From positions 1 through 64,000 of the forward strand of contig NZ_JAGYVZ010000018.1 in the NCBI RefSeq assembly GCF_018380615.1: DNA of 64,000 nucleotides, written 5' to 3'. Positions 49,273 to 57,890 of this stretch are shown piece after piece. Position numbers and translations under genes: made by a program. The notes under the pieces were generated by a model. It had not been told where the DNA came from. It saw only the letters and a list, made by a program, of their open reading frames with translations, and made no database searches. The DNA comes from Flavobacterium psychroterrae (GTDB taxonomy: Bacteria; Bacteroidota; Bacteroidia; Flavobacteriales; Flavobacteriaceae). Position 1 is the first letter of the stretch; each line of letters begins with the position of its first letter.

Positions 49273-51144
49273 ATGGGTAAATCTTTAGAAGAAGTTCACC
49301 AATCGGTTGCAACAGAACATAAAAAAACTGGTTTCAGAAAAATATTAGCCTTTTTAGGTCCTGCATATTTAGTAAGTGTAGGATATATGGACCCCGGAAA
49401 CTGGGCGACAGATATTGCCGGTGGTAGTCAATTTGGGTATTCATTACTATGGGTTTTGTTAATGAGTAACTTAATGGCATTGTTATTACAAAGTTTAAGT
49501 GCACGACTCGGAATTGTTACACAACGTGATTTAGCGCAGGCTTCAAGAGAAACGTATTCAAAATTCATCAATTACATTTTATACTTTCTATCCGAAATTG
49601 CCATTGCAGCTTGTGATCTTGCCGAAGTATTAGGAATGGCAATCGGGATAAATCTTCTTTTTGATATTCCGCTTATCGAAGGAGTTTTGATTACCGTTTT
49701 AGACACTTTCCTTCTTCTATTCTTAATTAATAAAGGAATCCGTAAAATGGAAGCTTTTATAATTGTTTTGGTCGCAATTATTGGCTTTTCTTTCATTTTC
49801 GAAATGATTTTTGCAGAACCGGAACTGGATAAAGTAATCTATGGACTTATTCCCTCAATACCTAATTCTGCCGCTTTGTATATCGCTATCGGAATTATTG
49901 GAGCAACGGTAATGCCTCACAACTTATATTTACATTCATCATTAGTACAAACCCGTAAATTCGACCGAACTCCGGCAGGAATCAAACAAGCATTAAAATA
50001 CAACCTTATCGATTCTACAATTGCTTTAAACCTTGCCTTTTTTGTTAATGCTGCTATTTTGATTTTGGCAGCAGCCACATTTTACAAAAACGGAATGTTT
50101 GAAGTTGCCGAAATTCAGGATGCGCATAAGTTTCTTGAACCCTTATTAGGAACTAAGTGGGCGCCTGTTTTATTTGCAGTTGCCTTAATTGCCGCAGGAC
50201 AAAGTTCTACTGTAACGGGAACTTTAGCGGGACAAATCGTAATGGAGGGCTATTTGAATTTAAGAATTCAGCCTTGGGTTCGCAGAATCATAACGCGTTT
50301 GATTGCCATTGTTCCGGCTGTTGTAGTGATTTTAATTTATGGAGATGGTATAACCGGAAAATTATTGATATTAAGTCAGGTTATTTTGAGTTTACAGTTA
50401 GGTTTCGCAATTATTCCGTTGATTCACTTTGTGAGCGACAAATCTAAAATGAAAGGGTTTCATATTTCCAGAACTACTCAAATTGTTGCCTGGATTATCG
50501 CTTTAATCATTGTTTCATTAAATGCAAAATTGGTTTACGACGAAATTAGTTCATGGCTTGAAGCTGCAAGTCATCCTATTATTCTATGGCTTACAGTCGT
50601 TCCGCTTGCTTTTGGATTTTTAGGTTTACTACTTTATATTGTTTTCAAACCCTTTATTGCAAGAGCAAAATCAAATATTGACAATCATTCGCCTCACAAT
50701 TTAAAATTAAAGTACGAGCCAAAAGAAACTTACAATAAGAAAAACATAGCGATTTTAGTTGATTTCTCTAAAGCCGATGAAGCTGCGCTTAACAATGCCT
50801 TTGAATTAGGCGGAATCGACGCGCAATATACCTTAATTCATATTGTAGAAACCGTTGGCGCATTAATGTACGGGCAGCATGTTGACGATCATGAAACAAC
50901 TATAGACGAAAAATTATTACTGGAATACAAAGAAATGCTTTCGCAGAAGGGCTTCAGGATCGAAACAGAACTTGGTTTTGGAAAACCTAACACCGTAATT
51001 CCGAAGATTATTAATGCAGGAAATTTTGATATTCTTGTTATGGGAACCCACGGCCACACTGGATTAAAAGATATTTTATTTGGCACCACCGTAGACAAAC
51101 TGAGACATAAAATTTCAATACCTTTGTTGATTGTTAAGAAATAG
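49273..51144 (+). CDS. mntH: Nramp manganese/iron transporter fused to a universal-stress-protein domain
   Basis: 623 residues. The Nramp part (about 20-460) has eleven or so helices with the metal-binding DPGNW motif (SVGYMDPGNWATDIAGG) and MPHNLYLHSSLVQTR in helix 6. Residues about 483-623 form a UspA fold (KKNIAILVDFSKADEAALNN; ATP loop GTHGHTGLKDILFGTTVDKL with the G-x2-G-x9-G(S/T) pattern). It should be a proton-coupled Mn(II)/Fe(II) importer whose cytosolic tail may bind ATP. Preceded by an MntR-type box and followed by mntR. Confidence 0.95.
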   Translation: MGKSLEEVHQSVATEHKKTGFRKILAFLGPAYLVSVGYMDPGNWATDIAGGSQFGYSLLWVLLMSNLMALLLQSLSARLGIVTQRDLAQASRETYSKFINYILYFLSEIAIAACDLAEVLGMAIGINLLFDIPLIEGVLITVLDTFLLLFLINKGIRKMEAFIIVLVAIIGFSFIFEMIFAEPELDKVIYGLIPSIPNSAALYIAIGIIGATVMPHNLYLHSSLVQTRKFDRTPAGIKQALKYNLIDSTIALNLAFFVNAAILILAAATFYKNGMFEVAEIQDAHKFLEPLLGTKWAPVLFAVALIAAGQSSTVTGTLAGQIVMEGYLNLRIQPWVRRIITRLIAIVPAVVVILIYGDGITGKLLILSQVILSLQLGFAIIPLIHFVSDKSKMKGFHISRTTQIVAWIIALIIVSLNAKLVYDEISSWLEAASHPIILWLTVVPLAFGFLGLLLYIVFKPFIARAKSNIDNHSPHNLKLKYEPKETYNKKNIAILVDFSKADEAALNNAFELGGIDAQYTLIHIVETVGALMYGQHVDDHETTIDEKLLLEYKEMLSQKGFRIETELGFGKPNTVIPKIINAGNFDILVMGTHGHTGLKDILFGTTVDKLRHKISIPLLIVKK

Positions 51145-51149
51145 GCACA

Positions 51150-51221
51150 AAGCAACAGAGTTACAAAGGGACAAAGGTTTAGAAACTTTGAACCTTTGTC
51201 CCTTTGCAACTTTGAACCTCA
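51150..51221. repeat. Long inverted repeat between mntH and mntR
   Basis: Arms caaagggacaaaggtt (51164-51179) and aacctttgtccctttg (51191-51206) pair perfectly with an 11-base loop, and extend outward with one mismatch. It is built from the AAAGG / TTCAAAG dispersed repeat. It may attenuate transcription into mntR. Confidence 0.7.
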
Positions 51222-51232
51222 AAAATAAAAAA

Positions 51233-51886
51233 ATGACTTTCTCAGAAGAAAATTATCTAAAATCGATATATCACCTTACTACTTCTAACGATTCAGAAGT
51301 GAGTACGAACGCTATTGCGGAAATGATGGAAACTAAAGCTTCATCGGTTACGGATATGCTTAAAAAACTGTCTGAAAAAGATTTGGTAAATTATAAAAAA
51401 TACCAAGGTGTTTCTTTGACTGAAAACGGTAAGTTAGCGGCTAAAATGATTGTTCGTAAACATCGTTTGTGGGAAGTGTTTTTGGTTGAAAAACTGAATT
51501 TTTCCTGGGATGAGGTTCATGATATTGCTGAGCAACTGGAACACATTAAATCAGAACAATTGATTAATCGTCTGGATGATTTTCTAGGGAATCCTACAGA
51601 AGATCCGCATGGTGACCCCATTCCGGATGCCAATGGAAGAATCGTTAAGATTGAAAAGTATTTACTTTCTGAATTAACAGAGAATCAAATAGGAGTTTGT
51701 GTAGGTGTAAAAGACACTTCATCTGAGTTTTTGAAATATCTGGACAAGCAGGAAATCGCTTTGGGTTCGCAAATTGAACTTTTATCTAAAGAATTGTTCG
51801 ATTTATCTGTTAAGATTAAAATTAATGGTCGTGAATTGTCTATATCGAATAAAATTGCTTCGAATTTGTTTGTGAAGCTGGTTTAA
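51233..51886 (+). CDS. mntR: DtxR/MntR-family metal-dependent repressor
   Basis: 217 residues from ATG 51233; the upstream in-frame stretch is repeat DNA. An N-terminal winged helix (FSEENYLKSIYHLTTSNDSE, ETKASSVTDMLKKLSEKDLV) leads to the dimerisation and metal-binding part (KHRLWEVFLVEKLNFSWDEVHDIAEQLEHI, with Glu and His ligands; NPTEDPHGDPIP) and an FeoA/SH3-like C-terminus (about 145-217). Its position directly after mntH and the MntR-type boxes upstream of mntH and the TonB receptor point to manganese or iron control. Confidence 0.94.
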   Translation: MTFSEENYLKSIYHLTTSNDSEVSTNAIAEMMETKASSVTDMLKKLSEKDLVNYKKYQGVSLTENGKLAAKMIVRKHRLWEVFLVEKLNFSWDEVHDIAEQLEHIKSEQLINRLDDFLGNPTEDPHGDPIPDANGRIVKIEKYLLSELTENQIGVCVGVKDTSSEFLKYLDKQEIALGSQIELLSKELFDLSVKIKINGRELSISNKIASNLFVKLV

Positions 51887-51943
51887 ATTATTTCACAGAG
51901 ATTCACGGAGAATTGCACGAGGTTCACGAAGATTTTTTATAAA

Positions 51944-51990
51944 GTTCCGGAGGAACGAACCGTTTTGTAGCAACGGATTTTAATCCGTTG
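51944..51990. repeat. GTAG-type REP with two hairpins
   Basis: GTTCC-gga-GGAAC (51944-51956), identical to the hairpin in both RAYT-flanking clusters, then GTAG (51967-51970) and CAACGGATT-tt-AATCCGTTG (51971-51990). Located between mntR and the convergent 133-residue gene. Confidence 0.8.
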
Positions 51991-52008
51991 ACCACAAAGT
52001 TTTATAGT

Positions 52009-52410
52009 TTAAACAATTCCCTTCTCTATCATTTCCAACATTACAGGCGAAGCGTTTTTAAACGTTGGTTCCTGCTCAATAATACTTCCTGCATTTTTCT
52101 TGTTTACTTTAAAAGTCACATCGTTGTCTGTTGTGAACAAAAGCGCAGTCAAAAACGGATTTTTGATGTAAGTCCCCAGCATTAATAAAGCTTCGTCTAA
52201 AGTATGAATGCTTTCAATTTCTTCGGTTTTATAACGTGTAGTAAGCGAAATGGAATAGGTATTATCCTCGTTTATAACTAATCGAAAATAGATGTTCTTA
52301 ATCTCGGTATCGCCAATCGTTTTTGCTAAAGTAAGTTTGGCAAAAGTGCCGGCTTGAATGCTTTCTTTAACGCGTTCGCAAAAAAGAGCAAATATAGGTT
52401 CGTATGACAT
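52009..52410 (-). CDS. Conserved hypothetical protein
   Basis: 133 residues, cytosolic by composition, no signal or membrane part. Predicted helix at the start (EPIFALFCERVKESIQAGTF), then alternating strands (NIYFRLVINEDNTYSISLTT and ALLFTTDNDVTFKVNKKNAG) and a helical end (PVMLEMIEKGIV). I recognise no family; I suspect it is a flavobacterial orphan. It converges with mntR across a REP element and is followed by an enoyl-CoA hydratase on the same strand, with a repeat-filled gap between. Confidence 0.7.
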   Translation of the reverse strand: MSYEPIFALFCERVKESIQAGTFAKLTLAKTIGDTEIKNIYFRLVINEDNTYSISLTTRYKTEEIESIHTLDEALLMLGTYIKNPFLTALLFTTDNDVTFKVNKKNAGSIIEQEPTFKNASPVMLEMIEKGIV

Positions 52411-52423
52411 GATTTTTATTTTT

Positions 52424-52460
52424 TAGTTGCTAAGGCTCTAAGATGCTAAGTCACTAAGTT
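52424..52460. repeat. Dispersed CTAAG repeat
   Basis: tagttgctaaggctctaaga then tgctaagtcactaag, spaced about 8-9 bases. See 18862-18905. Confidence 0.55.
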
Positions 52461-52597
52461 TTTAATTACTTTGAGCAGTTTTGTGTTATTTTACCGCAAA
52501 ACTGCACTAAATTTTTCGCAGAGTTAAACAAAGCTTTGTGTAAAATTTTCTTTGTGAATCTCTGTGTGCAATCTTTGCGTTACTCTGTGGCATAACT

Positions 52598-53380
52598 TTA
52601 TTTTCCTGTAAATTCGGCTTTACGTTTTTCTAAAAATGCTGTTGTTCCTTCTTTAAAATCTTTAGTTCCGAAACATTTTCCGAATGATTTTATTTCAGTT
52701 TCGAAACCATCTTTACCATCTTTATAATTGGCATTGATCGCTTTTATTGCTTTAGTAATTGCAAAAGGAGCATTTTTAATGATTTTTTGAGCAATTGCTT
52801 TAGTAAAATCTAATAATTCGGCTTGTGGTACTACGTGATTTACCAGACCGTATTGCTTTGCTTCTTCGGCAGAAATCATGGCTGCAGTCATAATCATTTC
52901 CATTGCACGACCTTTACCCACTAATTGTGGCAATCGTTGTGTTCCTCCGTAACCCGGAATTAATCCTAAACTAACTTCCGGCAATCCCATTTTTGCGTTG
53001 TCTGAAGCGACTCTAAAATGACATGCCATTGATAATTCTAATCCGCCGCCAAGAGCAAAACCGTTTACGGCAGCAATTACAGGTTTCTTAAGGTTTTCGA
53101 TAAAATCGAATAGTGATTCTTGTCCTTCGGCAGCTAATTGTGCGCCTTCTTCAACAGTATAATTTGCAAATTCCGAAATATCCGCTCCGGCAACAAATGC
53201 TTTTTCGCCACTTCCTGTAATTATGATTACTCGAACGTCATCATTTTTTCCTAATAATTTTACCGCTTTACTTAAGTCGCTAATAGTATCTTTATTTAAA
53301 GCGTTTAGTTTTGTAGGTCTATTAATGGTTACGGTTGCAATTTTTTCTTCAATTGAGATTAAAAGATTTTCGTAGTTCAT
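52598..53380 (-). CDS. Enoyl-CoA hydratase/isomerase
   Basis: 260 residues from the Met at 53380 (MNYENLLISIEEKIATVTIN); an upstream start at 53452 would overlap the kinase gene and is unlikely. Crotonase fold: GSGEKAFVAGADISEF, then the oxyanion-hole and catalytic Glu segments FALGGGLELSMACHFRVAS and PEVSLGLIPGYGGTQRLPQL. It hydrates 2-enoyl-CoA in fatty-acid or related acyl-CoA breakdown. It is 10 bases downstream of the histidine kinase stop on the same strand, so they share a transcript without an evident functional link. Confidence 0.94.
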   Translation of the reverse strand: MNYENLLISIEEKIATVTINRPTKLNALNKDTISDLSKAVKLLGKNDDVRVIIITGSGEKAFVAGADISEFANYTVEEGAQLAAEGQESLFDFIENLKKPVIAAVNGFALGGGLELSMACHFRVASDNAKMGLPEVSLGLIPGYGGTQRLPQLVGKGRAMEMIMTAAMISAEEAKQYGLVNHVVPQAELLDFTKAIAQKIIKNAPFAITKAIKAINANYKDGKDGFETEIKSFGKCFGTKDFKEGTTAFLEKRKAEFTGK

Positions 53381-53390
53381 GACGGTTAGT

Positions 53391-54863
53391 TTATGAGTTT
53401 GTGATGGGCAAAGAAACTGTGAATGTCGTTCCTTTTCCGTAAGTTGATTCAAAGGTAATTGTTCCTTTGTAATTTTCGATGATGTTTTTTATAATTCCGA
53501 GACCAAGACCCATTCCACTTGTTTTGGTGGTGAATTTTGGTTCGAAAATGCGGGCAGTATCTAATTTCTGAATTCCTATTCCGTTGTCTTTCACAGCAAT
53601 TTCAACGTTGTTATTTCTGCGTTTTACCGTAACTAAAATAGATTTATAAAACTGACTTTCAGGAATCGCCTGTGTCGCATTTTTAACCAGATTGGTAATA
53701 ACACGAATCAACTGTGTCCGATCCATTTTTGAAATAATTTCTTCTTCTTCACTTTCAAAAGTGATATAATCTTCGTTGAAAATATCTAAAGCCAATTCAA
53801 CAACTTCAACCACATTTAAAGTTTCATTTTGCTGTGCCGGCATCGAAGCAAAATTGGAAAATGCCGAAGCAACCGCTGTCATCGTATCAATTTGCTGAAT
53901 TAAAGTTTCAGAATAATCGTTTAACTTTTGTTTTACATCCGGTGCTGTCGGGTCAAACTTTCGTTGAAAACTCTGAACCGTCAACCTCATCGGCGTAAGC
54001 GGATTTTTAATTTCATGCGCGACTTGTTTTGCCATTTCGCGCCATGCTTCTTCACGCTCACTTTGGGCTAATTTTATGGCGCTGGTTTCGAGTTTGTCCA
54101 CCATTCCGTTATAGGCTTTTATAAGAAAATTGACTTCCTTGCTATTGGCTTCTAATACGATTTTCTCGTTTTTCTGATCCAGATTGGTCTCTTCTAAACG
54201 ATCTGAAATGGTTTTCAATGATTTTGTGATATAAGTCGATAGGAAATACGCCAAGGCAAAAGCCACCACTAACATAAACGAATATACCTGACTTAACCGA
54301 ATCAGAAAAGTGTTCAATTCGTTGTCATAATAGCCATCGTCCTCTAAATATGGGAGATTTAAAACGCCAAGTGGTTTGAATTTTTCGTCTTTGATCAAAC
54401 TGTAAGATGATCTGTTTTTGACTCCGTCAATGGTTTTAATATCTACAAAACGCTTTTCGATGGATGAACGGACTAATTTCAGGATATATTCCGGAATGGG
54501 CGGTGCTACTTTATCAACTGCAAATGATTCTTTGGATGATTTTAGTAATTTTCCGTCAAGGCTGTAAATATTGATTTCAATTTTGTGAATCTGTGCTAAT
54601 TCGTGGATTTTATCTTTAAAAATCAAATCCAGATTACCTGTTTTTAAAGGATAAGTTGTCGTTGATAAAACATAATTGATATGTTCTTTTACGGCATTTT
54701 CTTTGCGTTCGAGTCTTTCCTGATGGTATTCTTTGGCTTCATTTTTAAACTGAATAATCGAAATGGAAGCTAATAAAAAAGATGCTACAACAATCAATAC
54801 AATCATCGAAAGGAAAATCCTGACACGAAGAGAAAGCATCGACATTTTGAAGTTGTTAAGCAT
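53391..54863 (-). CDS. NtrY-like sensor histidine kinase
   Basis: 490 residues. Membrane helix (about 15-37), periplasmic sensor (38-190), second helix (192-212), HAMP, then the dimerisation helix with His in QVAHEIKNPLTPMRL (about 293) and the ATPase part (N-box LVKNATQAIPE, DNGIGIQ, GMGLGLGIIKNIIE). The KNPLTP sequence and layout resemble NtrY-type kinases. No response regulator gene lies next to it, so the partner is elsewhere. Two Met codons at positions 7 and 9 could also start the protein. Confidence 0.92.
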   Translation of the reverse strand: MLNNFKMSMLSLRVRIFLSMIVLIVVASFLLASISIIQFKNEAKEYHQERLERKENAVKEHINYVLSTTTYPLKTGNLDLIFKDKIHELAQIHKIEINIYSLDGKLLKSSKESFAVDKVAPPIPEYILKLVRSSIEKRFVDIKTIDGVKNRSSYSLIKDEKFKPLGVLNLPYLEDDGYYDNELNTFLIRLSQVYSFMLVVAFALAYFLSTYITKSLKTISDRLEETNLDQKNEKIVLEANSKEVNFLIKAYNGMVDKLETSAIKLAQSEREEAWREMAKQVAHEIKNPLTPMRLTVQSFQRKFDPTAPDVKQKLNDYSETLIQQIDTMTAVASAFSNFASMPAQQNETLNVVEVVELALDIFNEDYITFESEEEEIISKMDRTQLIRVITNLVKNATQAIPESQFYKSILVTVKRRNNNVEIAVKDNGIGIQKLDTARIFEPKFTTKTSGMGLGLGIIKNIIENYKGTITFESTYGKGTTFTVSLPITNS

Positions 54864-54870
54864 AGTTTTT

Positions 54871-54926
54871 TAGTATTCAGTCTCAGTTTTCAGTCTCAGT
54901 CTCAGCATAAACTGAAAACTGAGACT
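54871..54926. repeat. Inverted repeat AGTCTCAGTTTTCAGT
   Basis: Arms agtctcagttttcagt (54879-54894) and actgaaaactgagact (54911-54926) pair perfectly over 16 bp. A relative lies at 61951-62008, and both begin tagtattcag. Confidence 0.75.
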
Positions 54927-54931
54927 GAAAA

Positions 54932-55471
54932 CTATTTTTTCTCTCGTATTCTTTTATAAAATCGGAAACCAAGCATTATTATAATGGAAAATAAAAAGAT
55001 TCCGATTACACCGAAAATCCAGTTGATGGCACTTTTTACAATTATTAAAAAAACTACAGCAAATAGTATAATTGTTGCACCTTCATTCCATAAACGCATA
55101 AAATTGTTGGAATATTTTACCTCATCATTCTGCAATTGCTTAAAAATCTGATGGCATTTTGCATGATATAAATAAAGTGCAAAAACGAAACCAAACTTAA
55201 CCTGCATATAATCCAAATATATTAATCCAGGATTGAGATACAATAAACTAAATGCAAAAAGACTTGCAAAAACTGCTGATGGCCATGTAATAATGTACCA
55301 CAAACGGTACGTCATGATTTTGTATTGAGCTTGCAAAATTTCCTTTTCGGGAGATGGTTTTTCGTTGGCTTCTATTTGATACACAAACAAGCGCACAATA
55401 TAAAACAAACCCGCAAACCAAGTTATTACAAAAATAAGATGTAACGATTTTAAGTAGTTATAATATTCCAT
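54932..55471 (-). CDS. hemJ: Protoporphyrinogen oxidase HemJ
   Basis: 179 residues with four membrane helices and the HemJ/CopD-like pattern KSLHLIFVITWFAGLFYIVRL (His11) and KFGFVFALYLYHAKCHQ. HemJ oxidises protoporphyrinogen IX to protoporphyrin IX at the inner membrane, the step before ferrochelatase. It follows hemH on the same strand (gap 90 bases), so the two last heme steps are adjacent. The alternatives HemY and HemG are not seen in the window. The family name CopD would be less specific. Confidence 0.9.
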   Translation of the reverse strand: MEYYNYLKSLHLIFVITWFAGLFYIVRLFVYQIEANEKPSPEKEILQAQYKIMTYRLWYIITWPSAVFASLFAFSLLYLNPGLIYLDYMQVKFGFVFALYLYHAKCHQIFKQLQNDEVKYSNNFMRLWNEGATIILFAVVFLIIVKSAINWIFGVIGIFLFSIIIMLGFRFYKRIREKK

Positions 55472-55561
55472 ACTTTTTGTTTCAAGTTTGAGGTTTCAGG
55501 TTTTTTTTAAAAGTTGATTTTCACGCAACAATCTTTGTTCTTTACTCTTTACTCTATTTTC

Positions 55562-56575
55562 TTATTTAGCCCACTTGTTAATCCAATTCCCAACGGTTTC
55601 ACACCATTCGTCATCGTCATTCAAACATGGAATTGCTAAGAAATTTCCACCTCCGTTTTTCTCGAAATCTTCTTTGGCACGCATCGCGATTTCTTCCAAA
55701 GTTTCTAAACAATCAGAAACGAAAGCTGGTGTTACAACCGCCAGATTCTTGATTCCTTTTCCTGGCATTTTATCGATTTCAACATCTGTATAAGGCTCTA
55801 ACCATTTGTCTCCCGCTAAACGCGACTGAAAAGTTAAGCTGTATTTATCTTCCGGAAGTCCTAATAATTTCACCACTTGTTTCGTCGTTTCATAACATTG
55901 GTGACGGTAACAGAAATCGTGCGCCGGAGATGGCGTGTTACAACAAGAACCATCAATTTTACAATGCGATTTCGTTACATCGGTTTTACGAATATGACGT
56001 TCCGGGATTCCGTGGTACGAGAATAATAGATGATCGTAATCAAAACCAACTAAATGTTTCTGAATCGAATCGGCTAAATTCTTGATATAATCTGGTTTGT
56101 TGTAAAACGCAGGAACGTCTGTAAATGTCATTTGTGGAAATTTCTTTTTACGGATTTCCTCGGCTTTCACTAAAATAGTCAAAGTCGAAGCCATTGCATA
56201 TTGCGGATATAGTGGAAAAAGTAAAACTTCTGTAACTCCTTTATCGTTTAATTCCTGAAGTCCTTTCTCGATAATCATACTTCCGTAACGCATTGCCAAA
56301 GCAATGGGAACATTTACCAATGGCTGCACTTTTTTCTGCATTCTTTGTGAAAGAACAACTAACGGAGAACCTTCATCCCACCAGATTTTTTTGTAAGCAT
56401 GTGCAGATTCTTCCGGTCTTTTTCTTAAAATAATTCCACGAACTAATAACGCTCTCAACAAATACGGAACATCGATCACGTATTTATCCATTAAAAATTC
56501 GTCTAAATACGGTTTTACGTCTTTTGGTTCCGGACTTTCCGGAGATCCTAAGTTTACTAATAATACGCCTTTCAT
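55562..56575 (-). CDS. hemH: Ferrochelatase with extra cysteine cluster
   Basis: 337 residues. The family pattern is complete: VLLVNLGSPESPEPKDVKPYL, PLVVLSQRMQKKV and the metal-inserting His and Glu residues in LLFSYHGIPERHI and LTFQSRLAGDKWLEPYTD. Between them SHCKIDGSCCNTPSPAHDFC ... QC gives five to six cysteines close together, not found in the human-type or Bacillus enzyme at this place. This could hold an Fe-S cluster or be a redox switch (inference). It inserts iron into protoporphyrin IX. Leads hemH-hemJ. Confidence 0.94.
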   Translation of the reverse strand: MKGVLLVNLGSPESPEPKDVKPYLDEFLMDKYVIDVPYLLRALLVRGIILRKRPEESAHAYKKIWWDEGSPLVVLSQRMQKKVQPLVNVPIALAMRYGSMIIEKGLQELNDKGVTEVLLFPLYPQYAMASTLTILVKAEEIRKKKFPQMTFTDVPAFYNKPDYIKNLADSIQKHLVGFDYDHLLFSYHGIPERHIRKTDVTKSHCKIDGSCCNTPSPAHDFCYRHQCYETTKQVVKLLGLPEDKYSLTFQSRLAGDKWLEPYTDVEIDKMPGKGIKNLAVVTPAFVSDCLETLEEIAMRAKEDFEKNGGGNFLAIPCLNDDDEWCETVGNWINKWAK

Positions 56576-56591
56576 TATTTTCTTTCTTTTG

Positions 56592-56613
56592 GCTTGAAGT
56601 TTTAGGCTTTAAG
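56592..56613. repeat. Dispersed GCTTTAAGC/TTAGGC repeat
   Basis: ggcttgaagttttaggctttaagc relates (inverted) to the cttaaagcctaaagc words at 60882-60913. Confidence 0.45.
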
Positions 56614-56789
56614 CATTTGTTTATTTTAATTTTCATCAAAAGTAGCACTTGCCACTTTTTAGAAATATGATAATTATTATTTTTTATTTATTGTTGAATA
56701 TCGAAAATTGATTCTCTATTTCTTTTATGGGAAATTCTCTCGCAGATCTTGCAGATTTTTTAATTCGTGCAAATTTGTGAAATTTGTGT

Positions 56790-57662
56790 TTAAACATTCG
56801 TATTAATTGACATTAAATATTTTTTAGGAGTTGTTGCAAATTTCTTTTTGAACGCCGCAATAAAGTGGCTTCCGGTGCTGTAGCCAATTTTCAATCCTAC
56901 TTCGTTTACATTATAAGATCCGCTGTCAAGTAGTTTTCGGGCGAAGTCCATTTTGTAATCAAATAGAAATCCATAAACCGTGTCTCCGTAAATTTGTTTG
57001 AAACCCATTTTGAGTTTCTTCAAATTCAAACCAATTTCATCTGCCAGTTCTTGTAATCCTGGGGGTTCGGCCATATTCGCGATGATGATTTCTTTTGCTT
57101 TTCTGATTTTCAGAACGTTATCTTCATCAATCAAAAACGGACATTGTTCTGCATTTGGATCTTCGGTTCTGTTAAAATACAAACTCAATAATTCATATCC
57201 TTTTCCTTTATAATAAAGATTTTTTATGGATGGATGTAAGTTATAATGAAACAGTTGACTCAAAACAATCGCCATTGACGGACTAATATTTCCTTCGTTA
57301 TAATACTTCTTGTCTTTATTATCAGGACTTAAAAAAGTAATATAATCTGCTTCTGCAGAAAACAACGCGTGAAATTTCTTAATCGAAACAATTACGGAGA
57401 TCACCCAGGAATTTGGAGCCAATTCTAAATTCAGCGGTAATTCTTTCTGCGGATTGTACAAAAGCAACGATTTTTCTTCTTTTAAATCTAAAGCATAACT
57501 GCCTTGATTAAACAAGAATTTGGCGTTCCCTTTTATCCCGAAATGAAACTGTATCAAACCACTACCTACTTCGTGCTGTCCGAAAAAGGGCTCTAAACTG
57601 TCATTTTGAAAACGAATAAGCGTAAAGTCGTCTTCAATTTTAATAATTTCCTGAGAACTCAT
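56790..57662 (-). CDS. AraC-family regulator, PchR-like
   Basis: 290 residues. The C-terminal AraC helix-turn-helix pair (about 190-285) includes LQELADEIGLNLKKLKMGFK, IYGDTVYGFLFDYKMDFA and NEVGLKIGYSTGSHFIAAFKKKFATTPKKYL. The N-terminal half is a beta-rich sensing region. It resembles regulators of siderophore and heme uptake (inference). It lies between hemH-hemJ and the divergent hemA operon, and a strong palindrome lies 46 bases upstream. It may tie heme synthesis to iron supply. Confidence 0.9.
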   Translation of the reverse strand: MSSQEIIKIEDDFTLIRFQNDSLEPFFGQHEVGSGLIQFHFGIKGNAKFLFNQGSYALDLKEEKSLLLYNPQKELPLNLELAPNSWVISVIVSIKKFHALFSAEADYITFLSPDNKDKKYYNEGNISPSMAIVLSQLFHYNLHPSIKNLYYKGKGYELLSLYFNRTEDPNAEQCPFLIDEDNVLKIRKAKEIIIANMAEPPGLQELADEIGLNLKKLKMGFKQIYGDTVYGFLFDYKMDFARKLLDSGSYNVNEVGLKIGYSTGSHFIAAFKKKFATTPKKYLMSINTNV

Positions 57663-57707
57663 AGCGATGTTTTTTTAGAATAAAAATCAAGATAATCATT
57701 TGACCTT

Positions 57708-57730
57708 ATTTAGAATCACTCTAAATAAAA
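57708..57730. promoter_or_regulatory. Candidate operator in the AraC / hemA divergent region
   Basis: TTATTTAGA-atcac-TCTAAATAA: 9-bp perfect arms with a 5-base spacer. The TTTAGA/TCTAAA core equals the MntR-type boxes, but the spacer is wider. Confidence 0.6.
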
Positions 57731-57857
57731 GGTTTCTAACCAATTGATTTTGCTACAAAAATACTTCTTTTTACATAAAAACAGCTCTTTAGAAACAAAA
57801 AAACATGTAGCGATACAAAAAGTACTTTGAGCGTTACTTTTATAAACACTATAATCA

Positions 57858-57865
57858 TAATTTTG
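57858..57865 (+). promoter_or_regulatory. hemA promoter -7 element (TAATTTTG)
   Basis: Perfect TAnnTTTG, 25 bases before the hemA ATG. A TTA at 57834-57836 is a possible weak -33. Confidence 0.45.
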
Positions 57866-57890
57866 TTGACACTTTTATGAAAGTGAATTT

